Part shown: one piece after another, positions 7,584 through 14,354 of the stretch | Numbering within the stretch: position 1 is the stretch's first letter | Layout of the letters: each line of letters begins with the position of its first letter | NCBI RefSeq assembly: GCF_014596445.1 | Contig: NZ_MECL01000187.1 | Location: 1-36,611, forward strand | DNA length: 36,611 bases | Origin: Streptomyces sp. CBMA29 | GTDB taxonomy: Bacteria > Actinomycetota > Actinomycetes > Streptomycetales > Streptomycetaceae | Direction of reading: 5' to 3' | The notes under the pieces: generated by a model | The model's database searches: none | The model's input: the letters and a program-made list of their open reading frames with translations, nothing else | What the model was told of the DNA's origin: nothing | Translations under genes and position numbers: made by a program

Positions 7584-8051
7584 ATGGAGGCCGGCTGTCA
7601 GGGGCGTCGGTGGGACGCGGCGCGGCGCTCCGGCGGCGAACCGGAGATCGTGGCCGAATTCGTCCGCCAGGTCAGGGATGTGGACGCCGTCCAGCCGAGG
7701 GCGGGGAACACCGCGCTGTGGGAGGCGGTGTGCTGGGGTCACAAGGCCAGCGTCCGGACGCTGCTCGCCGCCGGGGCAAACCCGTGGCGGCCACAGACCG
7801 GCGGGCGGTCGCCCGGCGGGCTCGCGCTCACCACGACCACGCTCGCGCCGTACTTCGCGGACCGCCCCGACGCCGTACCGCTGACCGAGGGGGAGCGCGC
7901 CGCGCAGGAGGACACCGACCGGCGCGCCGCCGCCTTCGCGGGCCTGTACACCGACGGCCTGTCCGCCAGACCGATCACTACCTGCTGGGCACCGACGGCG
8001 CCCTGGACCGTACGGGGCTGGCGGGCTCCGCTCACCGGGGGGCGGGGATAG
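7584..8051 (+). pseudogene. Ankyrin-repeat-like protein, probably 3'-truncated
   Basis: The first 100 residues (MEAGCQGRRWDAARR, then VRDVDAVQPRAGNTALWEAVCWGHKASVRTLLAAGANPW) form one clear ankyrin helix-turn-helix unit and a partial second, as in small Streptomyces ankyrin-like proteins. After FAGLYTDGL the frame runs into ARPITTCWAPTAPWTVRGWRAPLTGGRG, rich in Trp and Pro and unlike a folded C-terminus, so the tail is probably lost by deletion. Residues 1-130 are well conserved in style and could still be translated. Function is unknown; ankyrin units bind proteins. The truncation call is made from memory of the family, not from an alignment. Confidence 0.45.
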
Positions 8052-8153
8052 CGGTGCCGCTGGGCCGATGAGTTCGGGGCTCCGGACCGGTCTGTATCGG
8101 TGAGGGCGGGCGCACCGTACCCGTACCCCTAACCGCACCGGAGGTGGACGGAC

Positions 8154-8699
8154 ATGACCGACCTGGAGCCGACCGAGACCGCGAATCTGGACAGTGGCGG
8201 CTACGGCACGGATACGTTCCCGTGGAGCCGCGCCCGCGAGCAGCTCATCGCCGGGCTGGGCGTGGACGACGACAAGGGCCCGGCCCTGTCGTACTTCCTC
8301 GGCACCGTCAGCCCCGGCGGGCGGCCTCATTCGGCGGGCATCGGCGCGCTGTGGGACGACGGTGACATGTACTTCACCAGCGGCCCCGGCACCCGGAAGT
8401 CCCGCGACCTCGCCGCGAATGCGCTCTGTACGCTGTCGGTCCGCCTCGACGACCTCGACCTCGTTCTCGACGGCCACGCCGACCGCGTCACCGACGCCCC
8501 CACGCTCGACCGCCTCGCCGACCGCTACCGCGATCAGGGCTGGCCCGCCGAGGTCGACGGCGCCGCCTTCACCGCGCCCTACAGCGCGCCGAGCGCGGGC
8601 CCCGCTCCCTGGTACCTCTACCGCTTCAGCATCACCCAGGGCGTGGCCCTCAGCATCAAGGGCTCGGGCGGCGCCACCCGCTGGCGCTTCCGCCGCTGA
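8154..8699 (+). CDS. Pyridoxamine 5'-phosphate oxidase family (F420/FMN split-barrel) protein
   Basis: This 181-residue split beta-barrel protein carries SYFLGTVSPGGRPHSAGIGALWDDGDMYFTSGPGTRKSRDLAANALCTLSV, the core FMN/F420-binding pattern with the GTRKSRDL phosphate-binding turn. The C-terminus WYLYRFSITQGVAL-SIKG-TRWRF is usual for the actinobacterial PPOX group. Members reduce or oxidise small molecules or bind F420 or haem; the ligand here is uncertain. The start is fixed by GGAGGTG at 8140-8146, 7 nt before ATG. It converges on a second, damaged PPOX gene across a strong palindrome. Confidence 0.8.
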   Translation: MTDLEPTETANLDSGGYGTDTFPWSRAREQLIAGLGVDDDKGPALSYFLGTVSPGGRPHSAGIGALWDDGDMYFTSGPGTRKSRDLAANALCTLSVRLDDLDLVLDGHADRVTDAPTLDRLADRYRDQGWPAEVDGAAFTAPYSAPSAGPAPWYLYRFSITQGVALSIKGSGGATRWRFRR

Positions 8700-8700
8700 G

Positions 8701-8728
8701 CAGCGGGGCAGCGGGGCAGCGGGGCAGC
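8701..8728 (+). repeat. 8-bp tandem repeat after PPOX gene
   Basis: The unit CAGCGGGG occurs three times with a partial fourth copy immediately after the stop codon of the gene at 8154. It is a short GC-rich microsatellite. Confidence 0.75.
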
Positions 8729-8733
8729 GGTCG

Positions 8734-8753
8734 GCGGGGGCCGCGGCCCCCGC
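8734..8753. terminator. Perfect 20-bp palindrome between convergent PPOX genes
   Basis: GCGGGGGCCGCGGCCCCCGC is fully self-complementary. It sits between stop codons at 8699 and 8761 of two convergent genes, so it probably stops transcription from both sides. It lacks a T-tract, as is common in Streptomyces. Confidence 0.6.
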
Positions 8754-8760
8754 ACCGCGC

Positions 8761-9164
8761 TCACTGCGCGGTGCCGGCCAGCAGCCACCGCCGTACGCGT
8801 ACCTCCATCAGGACCCGGCCGCGGTCCGGGCGGGTCGGGGCGGTCACGTCCCAGTCGTACTTCGCCGCGAAGGCCGCGACGATCTCCGGCGGGAAGCCGC
8901 CGTGGGTCAGCGTCGCGTCGCCTTCGGCGACGACCGGCTTCCGGCCGTCCTCCAAGGCCAGCGAGACGCGCGGCTCGGCCGCCGCGTTCCGCACCTTGGC
9001 CGAGCCCTCGTCCGTACCGATCCACCACCGCTCGTCCGCGTAGACGAACCACACCGGCGTCACGTGCGCGGAGCCGTCCGGCCGTACGGTGCACAGCCAT
9101 ACGTTCCGCTCCGCTGCAGCCGCGCCAGGACGTCGGGCCGCACTGCCTGCTCACGTTCGCTCAT
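8761..9164 (-). pseudogene. PPOX/F420-type split-barrel protein disrupted by a -1 frameshift
   Basis: Reading leftward from the ATG at 9164-9162 gives MSEREQAVRPDVLARL, a normal start for small PPOX proteins. That frame then runs into a nonsense tail and a stop. The neighbouring frame continues the family exactly: AERNVWLCTVRPDGSAH, then VTPVWFVYADERWWIGT and on to a stop at 8761. The switch is at about 9117, where CTGCAG stands for an expected CTGGCAG, one missing G in the sense strand. Repaired, the protein would have about 134 residues. The remaining open part could start at the GTG at 9063 but would lack the first two strands. It may be a real pseudogene or a sequencing or assembly error. 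Confidence 0.75.
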
Positions 9165-9331
9165 CGCTCCATTGGATCACTCGGCCCACCGCGTACGGCG
9201 GCGCGCCCGCGATACGTGCGATGGGTCACGCGGAGCCGAATTCGTGCGACGCACGGTCAAGGTCATTTCGCAGGGAAGTCCTTAACCTGCCGGTACGCCA
9301 GCGTCGTTACCCACAGAAGCGGAGCCAGCCG

Positions 9332-9688
9332 TTGTTCGCCGCGTACCTTACGGTCACCATCCTCGGCGCGCTCTTCAACGGCGCCGCCGCTGTCACGTAC
9401 CTCATCGGCCACGAATACCCCAAGACCCAGGCCGACATGAAGGGCCTGCCCCGCAAGTGGGTGCCCTTCCTTGGTGCGTTGCTCGCCGCCGGAACCGTGG
9501 GACTCCTGGCCGGGCTCGCCGTCCCCCTCCTCGGCACCCTCGCCGCCTGCGGCCTGATCCTCTACTTCATCGGCGCCATCATCGCCCACCTGCGCGTCGG
9601 CTCCCGCAACATCGTGGGCGGCATCGTCTTCCTCGCCACGGCGGTGGCCGTCCTCATCCTGGGCGTGGCCCACCACGGAGCCGTCTAG
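9332..9688 (+). CDS. DoxX family small membrane protein
   Basis: This 118-residue protein has four hydrophobic segments, at about residues 1-22, 44-64, 66-88 and 95-115. Its start FAAYLTVTILGALFNGAAAVTYLIGH and the loop LPRKWVPFLGALLAAGTVGLLAGL are characteristic of actinobacterial DoxX-like proteins. They sit in the cytoplasmic membrane and have been linked to redox or quinone metabolism; the exact role is unknown. The TTG at 9332 is preferred because the family begins here and GCGGAG lies about 8 nt upstream. The open frame reaches back to 9089 but that part reads the opposite-strand PPOX gene. It ends 17 nt before the convergent MarR gene. Confidence 0.7.
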   Translation: MFAAYLTVTILGALFNGAAAVTYLIGHEYPKTQADMKGLPRKWVPFLGALLAAGTVGLLAGLAVPLLGTLAACGLILYFIGAIIAHLRVGSRNIVGGIVFLATAVAVLILGVAHHGAV

Positions 9689-9705
9689 GGCCCGCCCGGC
9701 CCCGA

Positions 9706-10194
9706 CTAACGCGGCTGCGCGTTCCGGCGCTGGTCGCCCGCCTGCTCCAGGGCGGCCTCGTAGGCGTGCAGGGCGGTGATGACTGTGGCGCGTTCGGCGG
9801 GGTCGAGGCCGCGCATGACGCGTTCCCAGGCGGAGGCGCTGGCAGAGAGCCATTCGGCGATCGGTGCGGCGTAGGCGGGGGCGATGGCGATGATGCGGCG
9901 GCGGCGGTCGGCGGGATCGGCATCGCGCTGGAGGACGCCCGGCCGTGACAGCTCGCTGACCATGAGGCTGACGGTCGTCGGGGCCACCTCCAGTCGAGCG
10001 GCCAGTTCGTTGATGCTGGTGGGGCCGTCGTACTCCAGGTGGGCCAGCAGTGCGAGGTGTCGCGGTGCCAGGTCCAGGCCCTGGAGCGCCGGAGGTATGG
10101 GCAGGCGCTTGGCGCGGCCCACGAGCCGTGGCATGAGCAACAGCAGGGTGCGGACGGCCTCATTGACGGCTGGACCGTCCGATTCCGTGGACAT
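9706..10194 (-). CDS. MarR family transcriptional regulator (divergent from tautomerase)
   Basis: This 162-residue winged-helix regulator has the recognition region TSINELAARLEVAPTTVSLMVSELSRPGVLQRDADPADRRRRIIAIAP, which includes the DxRRR wing typical of MarR. N- and C-terminal helices flank it for dimerisation. The start ATG at 10194 is preceded by AGAGG at a suitable distance. It is divergent from a tautomerase-family gene, and the 65-bp gap holds two palindromes, a standard layout in which MarR represses both genes until a phenolic or other small ligand binds. The ligand is unknown. Confidence 0.85.
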   Translation of the reverse strand: MSTESDGPAVNEAVRTLLLLMPRLVGRAKRLPIPPALQGLDLAPRHLALLAHLEYDGPTSINELAARLEVAPTTVSLMVSELSRPGVLQRDADPADRRRRIIAIAPAYAAPIAEWLSASASAWERVMRGLDPAERATVITALHAYEAALEQAGDQRRNAQPR

Positions 10195-10213
10195 GGGCGA
10201 CCTCTTCCAGATA

Positions 10214-10229
10214 CCTTTGAAAACAAAGG
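10214..10229. promoter_or_regulatory. Candidate MarR operator A
   Basis: CCTTTGAAAACAAAGG is a perfect inverted repeat (6-bp arms, 4-bp centre). It lies 20 bp before the marR start and 31 bp before the tautomerase start. Confidence 0.6.
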
Positions 10230-10243
10230 CTTTGCATTCAAAG
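10230..10243. promoter_or_regulatory. Candidate MarR operator B
   Basis: CTTTGCATTCAAAG repeats the CTTTG-N4-CAAAG pattern directly next to operator A, 15 bp centre to centre. Paired dimers on adjacent helical faces are plausible. Confidence 0.5.
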
Positions 10244-10259
10244 GGAACGGGGTCACACT

Positions 10260-10640
10260 ATGCCGCATCTGACCGTCCACCTTCCAGAGAACAGGCTGAC
10301 CGGGAAGGAATCCATGCTGGTCGCCGCACTGACCGACGCTGTCGTCGAGGTCTACGGCGACTGGGCCCGCGACCTCGTCAGCGTCCACCTGACCGGAGTC
10401 CCCGCAGGCCGGTTCGCGCAGGGCGGCAAGGCCGTGGACACAATGGCCTCGGTGACCTTGGGCGTCCGCGCCGGCCTCTTCGACCGCCCCGACGCCGCCC
10501 GGATGACCGCGCACCTCGGCACCGCGCTCACCGACGCGATCACCCGCGTCGTCGGCGATGACCTCCGCGAGGGCACCATGGTCGAACTCGTGGCGTCGCC
10601 GCCAGAACGTACCTTCGTCGGCGGCGCCCTCGCCGTGTGA
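10260..10640 (+). CDS. Tautomerase family protein (4-oxalocrotonate tautomerase-like)
   Basis: This 126-residue protein begins Met-Pro (MPHLTVHLPEN). Removal of Met would expose the N-terminal proline used as general base in the tautomerase superfamily. It is twice the length of 4-oxalocrotonate tautomerase and resembles the fused or long trimeric members (VTLGVRAGLFDRPDAARMTAHLGTALTDAITRVVGDD). Its partner is the divergent MarR gene, which probably controls it. It may isomerise enol/keto intermediates of aromatic degradation or detoxify unsaturated carbonyls. No clear ribosome binding site is visible directly upstream; the start rests on the invariant proline. Confidence 0.8.
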   Translation: MPHLTVHLPENRLTGKESMLVAALTDAVVEVYGDWARDLVSVHLTGVPAGRFAQGGKAVDTMASVTLGVRAGLFDRPDAARMTAHLGTALTDAITRVVGDDLREGTMVELVASPPERTFVGGALAV

Positions 10641-10747
10641 CCCTCCGCCTGAGGACTGGGCCACCTCGCGCCCCGGCCGGCCGCACTCAGGCTCAGCAGC
10701 GGTGGCGGGACCCGACCGCCGTCCAGCCAGACCAACCGGTCCCGTTC

Positions 10748-10789
10748 CGGCCACGACTCGTAGCCCACGTCGGCTACGAGCCGTGGCCG
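10748..10789. terminator. Hairpin between convergent tautomerase and NmrA genes
   Basis: Inner arms CTCGTAGCC/GGCTACGAG (9 bp, loop CACGTC) continue after one A-C mismatch into outer arms CGGCCACG/CGTGGCCG (8 bp). It lies between two convergent stops and probably works in both directions. Confidence 0.65.
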
Positions 10790-10832
10790 AGCAGCACAAG
10801 CCCGCGAAGCTCTCCCCGCCTTGGCCGGAGGC

Positions 10833-11723
10833 TCAGGAACCAGCCACGTTTGTGGGCGCGGTCCAGCCGGTAGCTCGTATCCACTCGACCAGGTCCAGGG
10901 TGGCCGGCTCGATCGCGCGCACCACCGCGAGGTCCGAGGGGTGTTCCGCCGACTGCGCGAATTCGCGGAACATCGCCTTGTCGAAGTCGTTGGGAAGCAC
11001 GCTCAACGGGAGGGCCTCGTAGCGTGCCGGGAGCCCGGCCCGCGCGCCGAACGCCGCGGCGATCTCGGGGCCCGTCAGCTCGTCGCCGACGAGTTCGGCG
11101 GCTCCGCCGCGCGCCTGCGCGGTGTCGAGCAGGAGCGCGGCGGCGACCCGGCCGATGTCCCTGACCGAGATCATCTTCAGGGCGACGTTCTCCGGCAGCG
11201 GCATCCTCAGCACGATCTCTCCATGCTCCAGGCTCGGTGCCATCACGGTCGCGAAGTTCTCCATGAAAGCGGTCGCGCGAACCATCGTGGCCCTGAGGCC
11301 GGACTTCCTCAGGTACTCCTCGATCGAGTGCTTCGAGTCGTGATGCGGCACACCCCGCTCCCGGTCCGCTCCGAAGACCGAGTTGAACACGACGTGCGGG
11401 ACGCCCGCCTCGACCGCCGCGTCGACGAGCGCGGTACCGATGCGGATCTCCACCTCGACCTCTTCGAGGCTGTTCGCCTCCGGGGTCATGAAGTAGAACC
11501 CCTCGACCGTCGCCAGCGCGGCGGCCAGCGACGCCGGGTCGTCGGTCCGGATGGCCGCCAGCTCGACGCCGCGGGCGGCCAGCGCCTGGGCCCGGTCGGA
11601 CCGCGGGTCGCGGACCAAAGCCCGCACCCGCGCCTTGTGGTCCAGCAGCGCGTCGACCACCGCCCCGCCCTGTTGCCCCGTCGCGCCGAAGACCGCAATC
11701 GTGCCGGTCGTCCGTGTGCTCAT
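10833..11723 (-). CDS. NmrA-like NAD(P)-binding protein
   Basis: This 296-residue atypical SDR has the extended Rossmann motif GATGQQGG near the N-terminus and ALVRDPRSDRA after strand 2, where NmrA/HSCARG proteins read NADP(H). FNSVFGADRERGVPHHDSKHSIEEYLRKSGLRATMVRATAFMENF in the middle is the usual signature. The classical Tyr-x3-Lys catalytic pair is not obvious, so it could be a redox sensor or a quinone or isoflavone reductase-like enzyme. ATG 11723 is chosen because AAGGGTGG lies just upstream; a GTG at 11732 would add three residues. It follows a MarR gene on the same strand, with a large palindrome between them. Confidence 0.8.
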   Translation of the reverse strand: MSTRTTGTIAVFGATGQQGGAVVDALLDHKARVRALVRDPRSDRAQALAARGVELAAIRTDDPASLAAALATVEGFYFMTPEANSLEEVEVEIRIGTALVDAAVEAGVPHVVFNSVFGADRERGVPHHDSKHSIEEYLRKSGLRATMVRATAFMENFATVMAPSLEHGEIVLRMPLPENVALKMISVRDIGRVAAALLLDTAQARGGAAELVGDELTGPEIAAAFGARAGLPARYEALPLSVLPNDFDKAMFREFAQSAEHPSDLAVVRAIEPATLDLVEWIRATGWTAPTNVAGS

Positions 11724-11740
11724 AGCTGCCACCCTTCAGT

Positions 11741-11779
11741 AGTTCATGCCGTGAACGAAACTAGTTCACGGCATGAACT
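11741..11779. promoter_or_regulatory. Nested double palindrome, candidate MarR operator
   Basis: AGTTCATGCCGTGAAC and its exact complement-reverse form 16-bp perfect arms around a 7-nt loop (GAAACTA). Each arm is itself a palindrome, GTTCA-N5-TGAAC. It lies between the MarR stop and the NmrA start. The arrangement fits two stacked regulator dimers; no T-tract follows, so a pure terminator is less likely. Confidence 0.65.
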
Positions 11780-11806
11780 TCGTCAAGGTGCGGGTGCGTC
11801 GTGACC

Positions 11807-12247
11807 TCACGGTGTGCTGGATTGGTTCGAGGCCGGGGAAGAGAGGTCCGAGGTGTCCACGATGGCGGTGGCCAGGCGCTCGAAGTCGCGCTGGCCGTCG
11901 GCGTCAAGGTTTCTCGCGATCTCGGGCAGGCGCTTGGCGACCTCGGCGTAAATGGCCTCGGCGAGCACCTTCCCCGTGGGCGTCACACTGAGCATCACGA
12001 CCCGTCGGTCCTGCGCCGAGCTTGCCCGGCCGACCAGCTCGCGCCGCGCGGTGCGATCGACCAGCTGGGTCAACGCGTTCTTCGTCATGCCCAACGACGC
12101 GGCGAGGTCAGCCATCTGCCGCGGCGCGTCCCTGATCGCGCAGAGCAGCGTGGCCTGCGAGGGGGTCAGGTCGAATTCGGCGCAGATCTGCGCGTACTTG
12201 CGTTGAATCACAACCGAGAGCCAGAAGAGCTTGTCGCCATAGTCCAC
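11807..12247 (-). CDS. MarR family transcriptional regulator (upstream of NmrA gene)
   Basis: This 146-residue regulator has the winged helix MADLAASLGMTKNALTQLVDRTARRELVGRASSAQDRRVVMLSVTPTGK. It includes the DRR wing and the VTPTGK strand that closes MarR domains. The GTG at 12247 is preceded by GGGGAGGT about 6 nt upstream. It lies directly upstream of the NmrA-like gene, and the palindromic gap between them suggests it controls that gene and possibly itself. It is not closely similar to the MarR at 9706. The inducer is unknown. Confidence 0.85.
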   Translation of the reverse strand: MDYGDKLFWLSVVIQRKYAQICAEFDLTPSQATLLCAIRDAPRQMADLAASLGMTKNALTQLVDRTARRELVGRASSAQDRRVVMLSVTPTGKVLAEAIYAEVAKRLPEIARNLDADGQRDFERLATAIVDTSDLSSPASNQSSTP

Positions 12248-12491
12248 GCTGACCTCCCCGGTCCGATGACGAACAGCCTACTGGTCGCGGGCCGGCGGAC
12301 CGCGCCTCTCACCAGGGGATGCACACCTTCGCGAGCCCGGCCGGGCATTCGTAGGTGGCGGCGGTCCGCGGACGAAGACGGCCACCATTGATCATCGTGA
12401 GTTGTGTCGACAAACGAAGATCAGCCGGTGGCCGTGGGCCACAGCGTGGACCCTGCCCGGTGGCAGTCGGTATTCGAGGGCCCGATGCCGC
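12248..12491. other. Non-coding stretch before IS remnant
   Basis: Apart from the MarR ribosome binding site at the left edge, nothing recognisable is seen. Open frames here lack coding character. It may include decayed ends of the insertion sequence that follows. Confidence 0.4.
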
Positions 12492-12798
12492 GGGCGGCGG
12501 GCCGGTTCGCCCGGGTGGAACCGCGTCGCCGGGCACGCCGGTGACGCCAATCCGGCCGGTATGCGGCACCTGCTCAGCCGGGCCCGCTGGGATGCCGACC
12601 AAGTGCGCGACGACATACAGCCCACCCGACACCCCGGCGCATCGGCGGCTGCTCGTGCGGCGCAACCGGCGAACCGGCGAACTCGCCTACTACCGCTGCT
12701 ACTCGCCCCACCCCGTCCCCCTGACCGCACTGGCCAAGGTGGCCGACCGCCGCTGGACGGTGGAGGAGACGCTCCAGGCCGCGAAGGACCTCGTCGGA
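12492..12798 (+). pseudogene. IS701-type transposase remnant, internally deleted and frameshifted
   Basis: One frame (12492-12617) reads AGDANPAGMRHLLSRARWDADQVRDDI, which matches the N-terminal signature of IS701-family transposases. A second frame (12634-12798) reads HRRLLVRRNRRTGELAYYRCY, then LAKVADRRWTVEETLQAAKDLVG, the C-terminal region with the catalytic-site glutamate neighbourhood. About 200 residues of the DDE core are missing between them and the frames differ, so the element is dead. It ends at DLVG where a tandem duplication begins. No terminal inverted repeats were recognised. Recognition rests on family knowledge; a protein search would settle it. Confidence 0.7.
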
Positions 12799-12823
12799 TC
12801 GTCTCGCGCGACCGCGCTGGCGG

Positions 12824-13030
12824 CTAGTTGTCGAATTCGCCCGCCTTGACGCCGGTGAGGAAGGCGGCCCATTCGGTGGGGGTGTAGAACTGCGTTCCGG
12901 CGTCGGGGTTTTTGCTGTCGCGTATCGCTCGGCCGCCGTCGGCGGTGAGGGCGACCTCTACGCAGTCGTTCTGGGCGGCGCCTGAGGCGCTGGACTTCTT
13001 GAACGCGCTGACGATGTCCTGGTTCTTCAT
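12824..13030 (-). CDS. DUF397 protein, duplicated copy 1
   Basis: This 68-residue protein begins MKNQDIVSAFKKSSASGA and contains the DUF397 core: NDCVEVALT, then RDSKNPDAGTQFYTPTEWAAFLTGVKAGEF. Such proteins accompany WhiJ-type HTH regulators in Streptomyces and probably act with them in control of development or secondary metabolism; the mechanism is poorly known. It differs from copy 2 only at residues 4, 19 and 20. Because the duplication breaks exactly at the ATG, its original leader was replaced by the 3' flank of copy 2. No good ribosome binding site is visible, so translation may be weak or coupled to copy 2. Confidence 0.75.
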   Translation of the reverse strand: MKNQDIVSAFKKSSASGAAQNDCVEVALTADGGRAIRDSKNPDAGTQFYTPTEWAAFLTGVKAGEFDN

Positions 13031-13062
13031 GGTCGGATCGTCTCGCGCGACCGCGGTGGCGG

Positions 13063-13269
13063 CTAGTTGTCGAATTCGCCAGCTTTGACCCCGGTGAGGA
13101 AGGCGGCCCATTCGGTGGGGGTGTAGAACTGCGTTCCGGCGTCGGGGTTTTTGCTGTCGCGTATCGCTCGGCCGCCGTCGGCGGTGAGGGCGACCTCTAC
13201 GCAGTCGTTTTCGGTGGCGCCTGAGGCGCTGGATTTTTTGAACGCGCTGACGATGTCGTGGTTCTTCAT
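13063..13269 (-). CDS. DUF397 protein, copy 2 (next to WhiJ-like gene)
   Basis: This 68-residue DUF397 protein (MKNHDIVSAFKKSSASGAT, NDCVEV, RDSKNPD, FTPTEW-like motif as YTPTEW) starts 12 nt after the stop of the WhiJ-like gene. It therefore probably shares its transcript, and it keeps the native leader with a purine-rich AGAGAGAG. In Streptomyces the WhiJ-like/DUF397 pair usually behaves as a regulator and a small partner. This copy is the likely ancestral one, since it sits in the normal position next to the regulator. Confidence 0.85.
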   Translation of the reverse strand: MKNHDIVSAFKKSSASGATENDCVEVALTADGGRAIRDSKNPDAGTQFYTPTEWAAFLTGVKAGEFDN

Positions 13270-13281
13270 CAGGTGCTCTCT

Positions 13282-14145
13282 CTACCTGTCGTGGATGTCT
13301 TCGGCCACCTGCCCGAGGAAGGCCATGGTCTCACTCGGAGTGAGCGCGGCCGATCGCAGGGTTTCGAAGACGCGGGCATGGCGGGCCAGGTCGTCCGGAC
13401 CTTCGAGGATCACGGTGCTGCCGAGGGTGTCCAGGGACACGGCCTCGGCGGCGGGCTCGGGTCCGAAGCTGAACATGACGAAGTGGGCGCACATCCGCGC
13501 CGCCTGCCAGGCCCTTATCGGCACCACTTGGACGCTGATGTTCCGCTGGCGGGCCATGTCCTGGATGTGGCTGAGCTGGGCGCGGTGCACTTCGGCGTCG
13601 GGCATGGGCGCGGTGAGTGCCGGTTCCCAGATGATCGCGGCGAACTCCGCACCGTCTTCTGCGATCGCACGCTTGCGCGCCTGCCGGGTTGCCACGATGT
13701 CGTCCAACTCGGAAGGGGAGTAGGGGGCGGCTCCCGCTTCCAGCAGCAGCCTGGAGTACTCGGGTGTCTGGAGCAGGCCGGGGACCAACACCGGCTGCCA
13801 GCTACGGATATAGGTCGCGTCGGTTTCCATCGCCAGGAGATCGGCGAAGTCCGGGCTGAGGGTGCGGGGTTGCTCGAGCCACCAACCTCGCTTGTTCGAG
13901 TCCCGCGCGAGCTGTTCCAACCCGCGACGAGTCGCCTCGTCCTCGACGCCGTACAGCTCGAGCAGCAGGCGTACGTCGCCAGGTCGTGCCGATGACTCGC
14001 CGGATTCGATCCGGCTGATCTTGGCCTTCGAGCCCGCGATGTACTCGCCCGCCTGGATCTGGTCGAGGCGGGCGTCCTCGCGGTAGCGGCGCAGCGCCGA
14101 ACCGAGGCGTCGGCTGCGAACGGTAGGGCGTCCACCTGGGGGCAT
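13282..14145 (-). CDS. WhiJ-like helix-turn-helix regulator (XRE + DUF5753)
   Basis: This 287-residue protein has an N-terminal XRE helix-turn-helix (LGSALRRYREDARLDQIQAGEYIAGSKAKISRIESGESSARPGDV). It continues into the long DUF5753 domain, with WQPVLVPGLLQTPEYSRLLL, then VHRAQLSHIQDMARQRNISVQVVP and a C-terminal VILEGPDDLARH. This is the architecture of WhiJ and its many paralogues. ATG 14145 is chosen because GAGGAGAAC lies just upstream; the frame is open further up to 14187 without a ribosome binding site. Two DUF397 genes follow and an ATP-binding gene is divergent, the standard three-part module. It may bind the inverted repeats in the 209-bp divergent gap. Confidence 0.85.
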   Translation of the reverse strand: MPPGGRPTVRSRRLGSALRRYREDARLDQIQAGEYIAGSKAKISRIESGESSARPGDVRLLLELYGVEDEATRRGLEQLARDSNKRGWWLEQPRTLSPDFADLLAMETDATYIRSWQPVLVPGLLQTPEYSRLLLEAGAAPYSPSELDDIVATRQARKRAIAEDGAEFAAIIWEPALTAPMPDAEVHRAQLSHIQDMARQRNISVQVVPIRAWQAARMCAHFVMFSFGPEPAAEAVSLDTLGSTVILEGPDDLARHARVFETLRSAALTPSETMAFLGQVAEDIHDR

Positions 14146-14200
14146 GCGTTCTCCTCGACCTTGTGCGGCCAGTTTGCACGACAACAACGCGAGTCTGCCA

Positions 14201-14231
14201 GCAAGTTGCTGCGCTCTGCTGCTTGCAACTT
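14201..14231. promoter_or_regulatory. Inverted repeats in WhiJ-like/ATPase divergent gap
   Basis: AAGTTGC (14203-14209) pairs with GCAACTT (14225-14231), and GCAAGTTGC (14201-14209) is itself a palindrome. They lie between the two divergent starts and are candidate operator sites for the WhiJ-like protein; this is suggestive only. Confidence 0.35.
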
Positions 14232-14354
14232 CTCACTCAGAATGTGTTGCGTGAAGTGCAGGGTACGCCCTAGCGTGAGTCGCATCACTTGGTGTTCTCG
14301 TTCGGGAGCGCGGAGTGACCATCACTCCGTCTGCCGCACCCCGTGGGGGCCCGC

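Larger units (their letters stand above)
12793..13270 (-). repeat. 239-bp tandem duplication carrying DUF397 genes
   Basis: Units 12793-13031 and 13032-13270 are nearly identical. Each begins GTCGGATCGTCTCGCGCGAC and ends at the start codon of its DUF397 gene. The left boundary coincides with the end of the transposase remnant. A handful of substitutions separate the copies, so the event is not brand new. Confidence 0.9.

Noticed and set aside
5790..8477. 895-codon antisense open frame across several genes
   Set aside because: It crosses four sense features and their intergenic gaps, which no real gene would do, and has no recognisable domain.
11741..11779. Simple rho-independent terminator
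   Set aside because: It lacks a T-tract, and each arm is itself a palindrome. Its position just before a start codon favours an operator.
12355..12849. Single intact 164-codon gene in the IS region
   Set aside because: Only its second half matches a transposase; the matching N-terminal part is in another frame, so it is a remnant, not a gene.
12793..13270. CRISPR-like repeat array
   Set aside because: Only two 239-bp units containing coding sequence; it is a tandem gene duplication. No short regularly spaced repeats occur anywhere in the window.
14343..14354. GTG 14343 as start of the ATP-binding gene
   Set aside because: Its G-rich bases look more like the ribosome binding site of ATG 14355; it would add only four residues.
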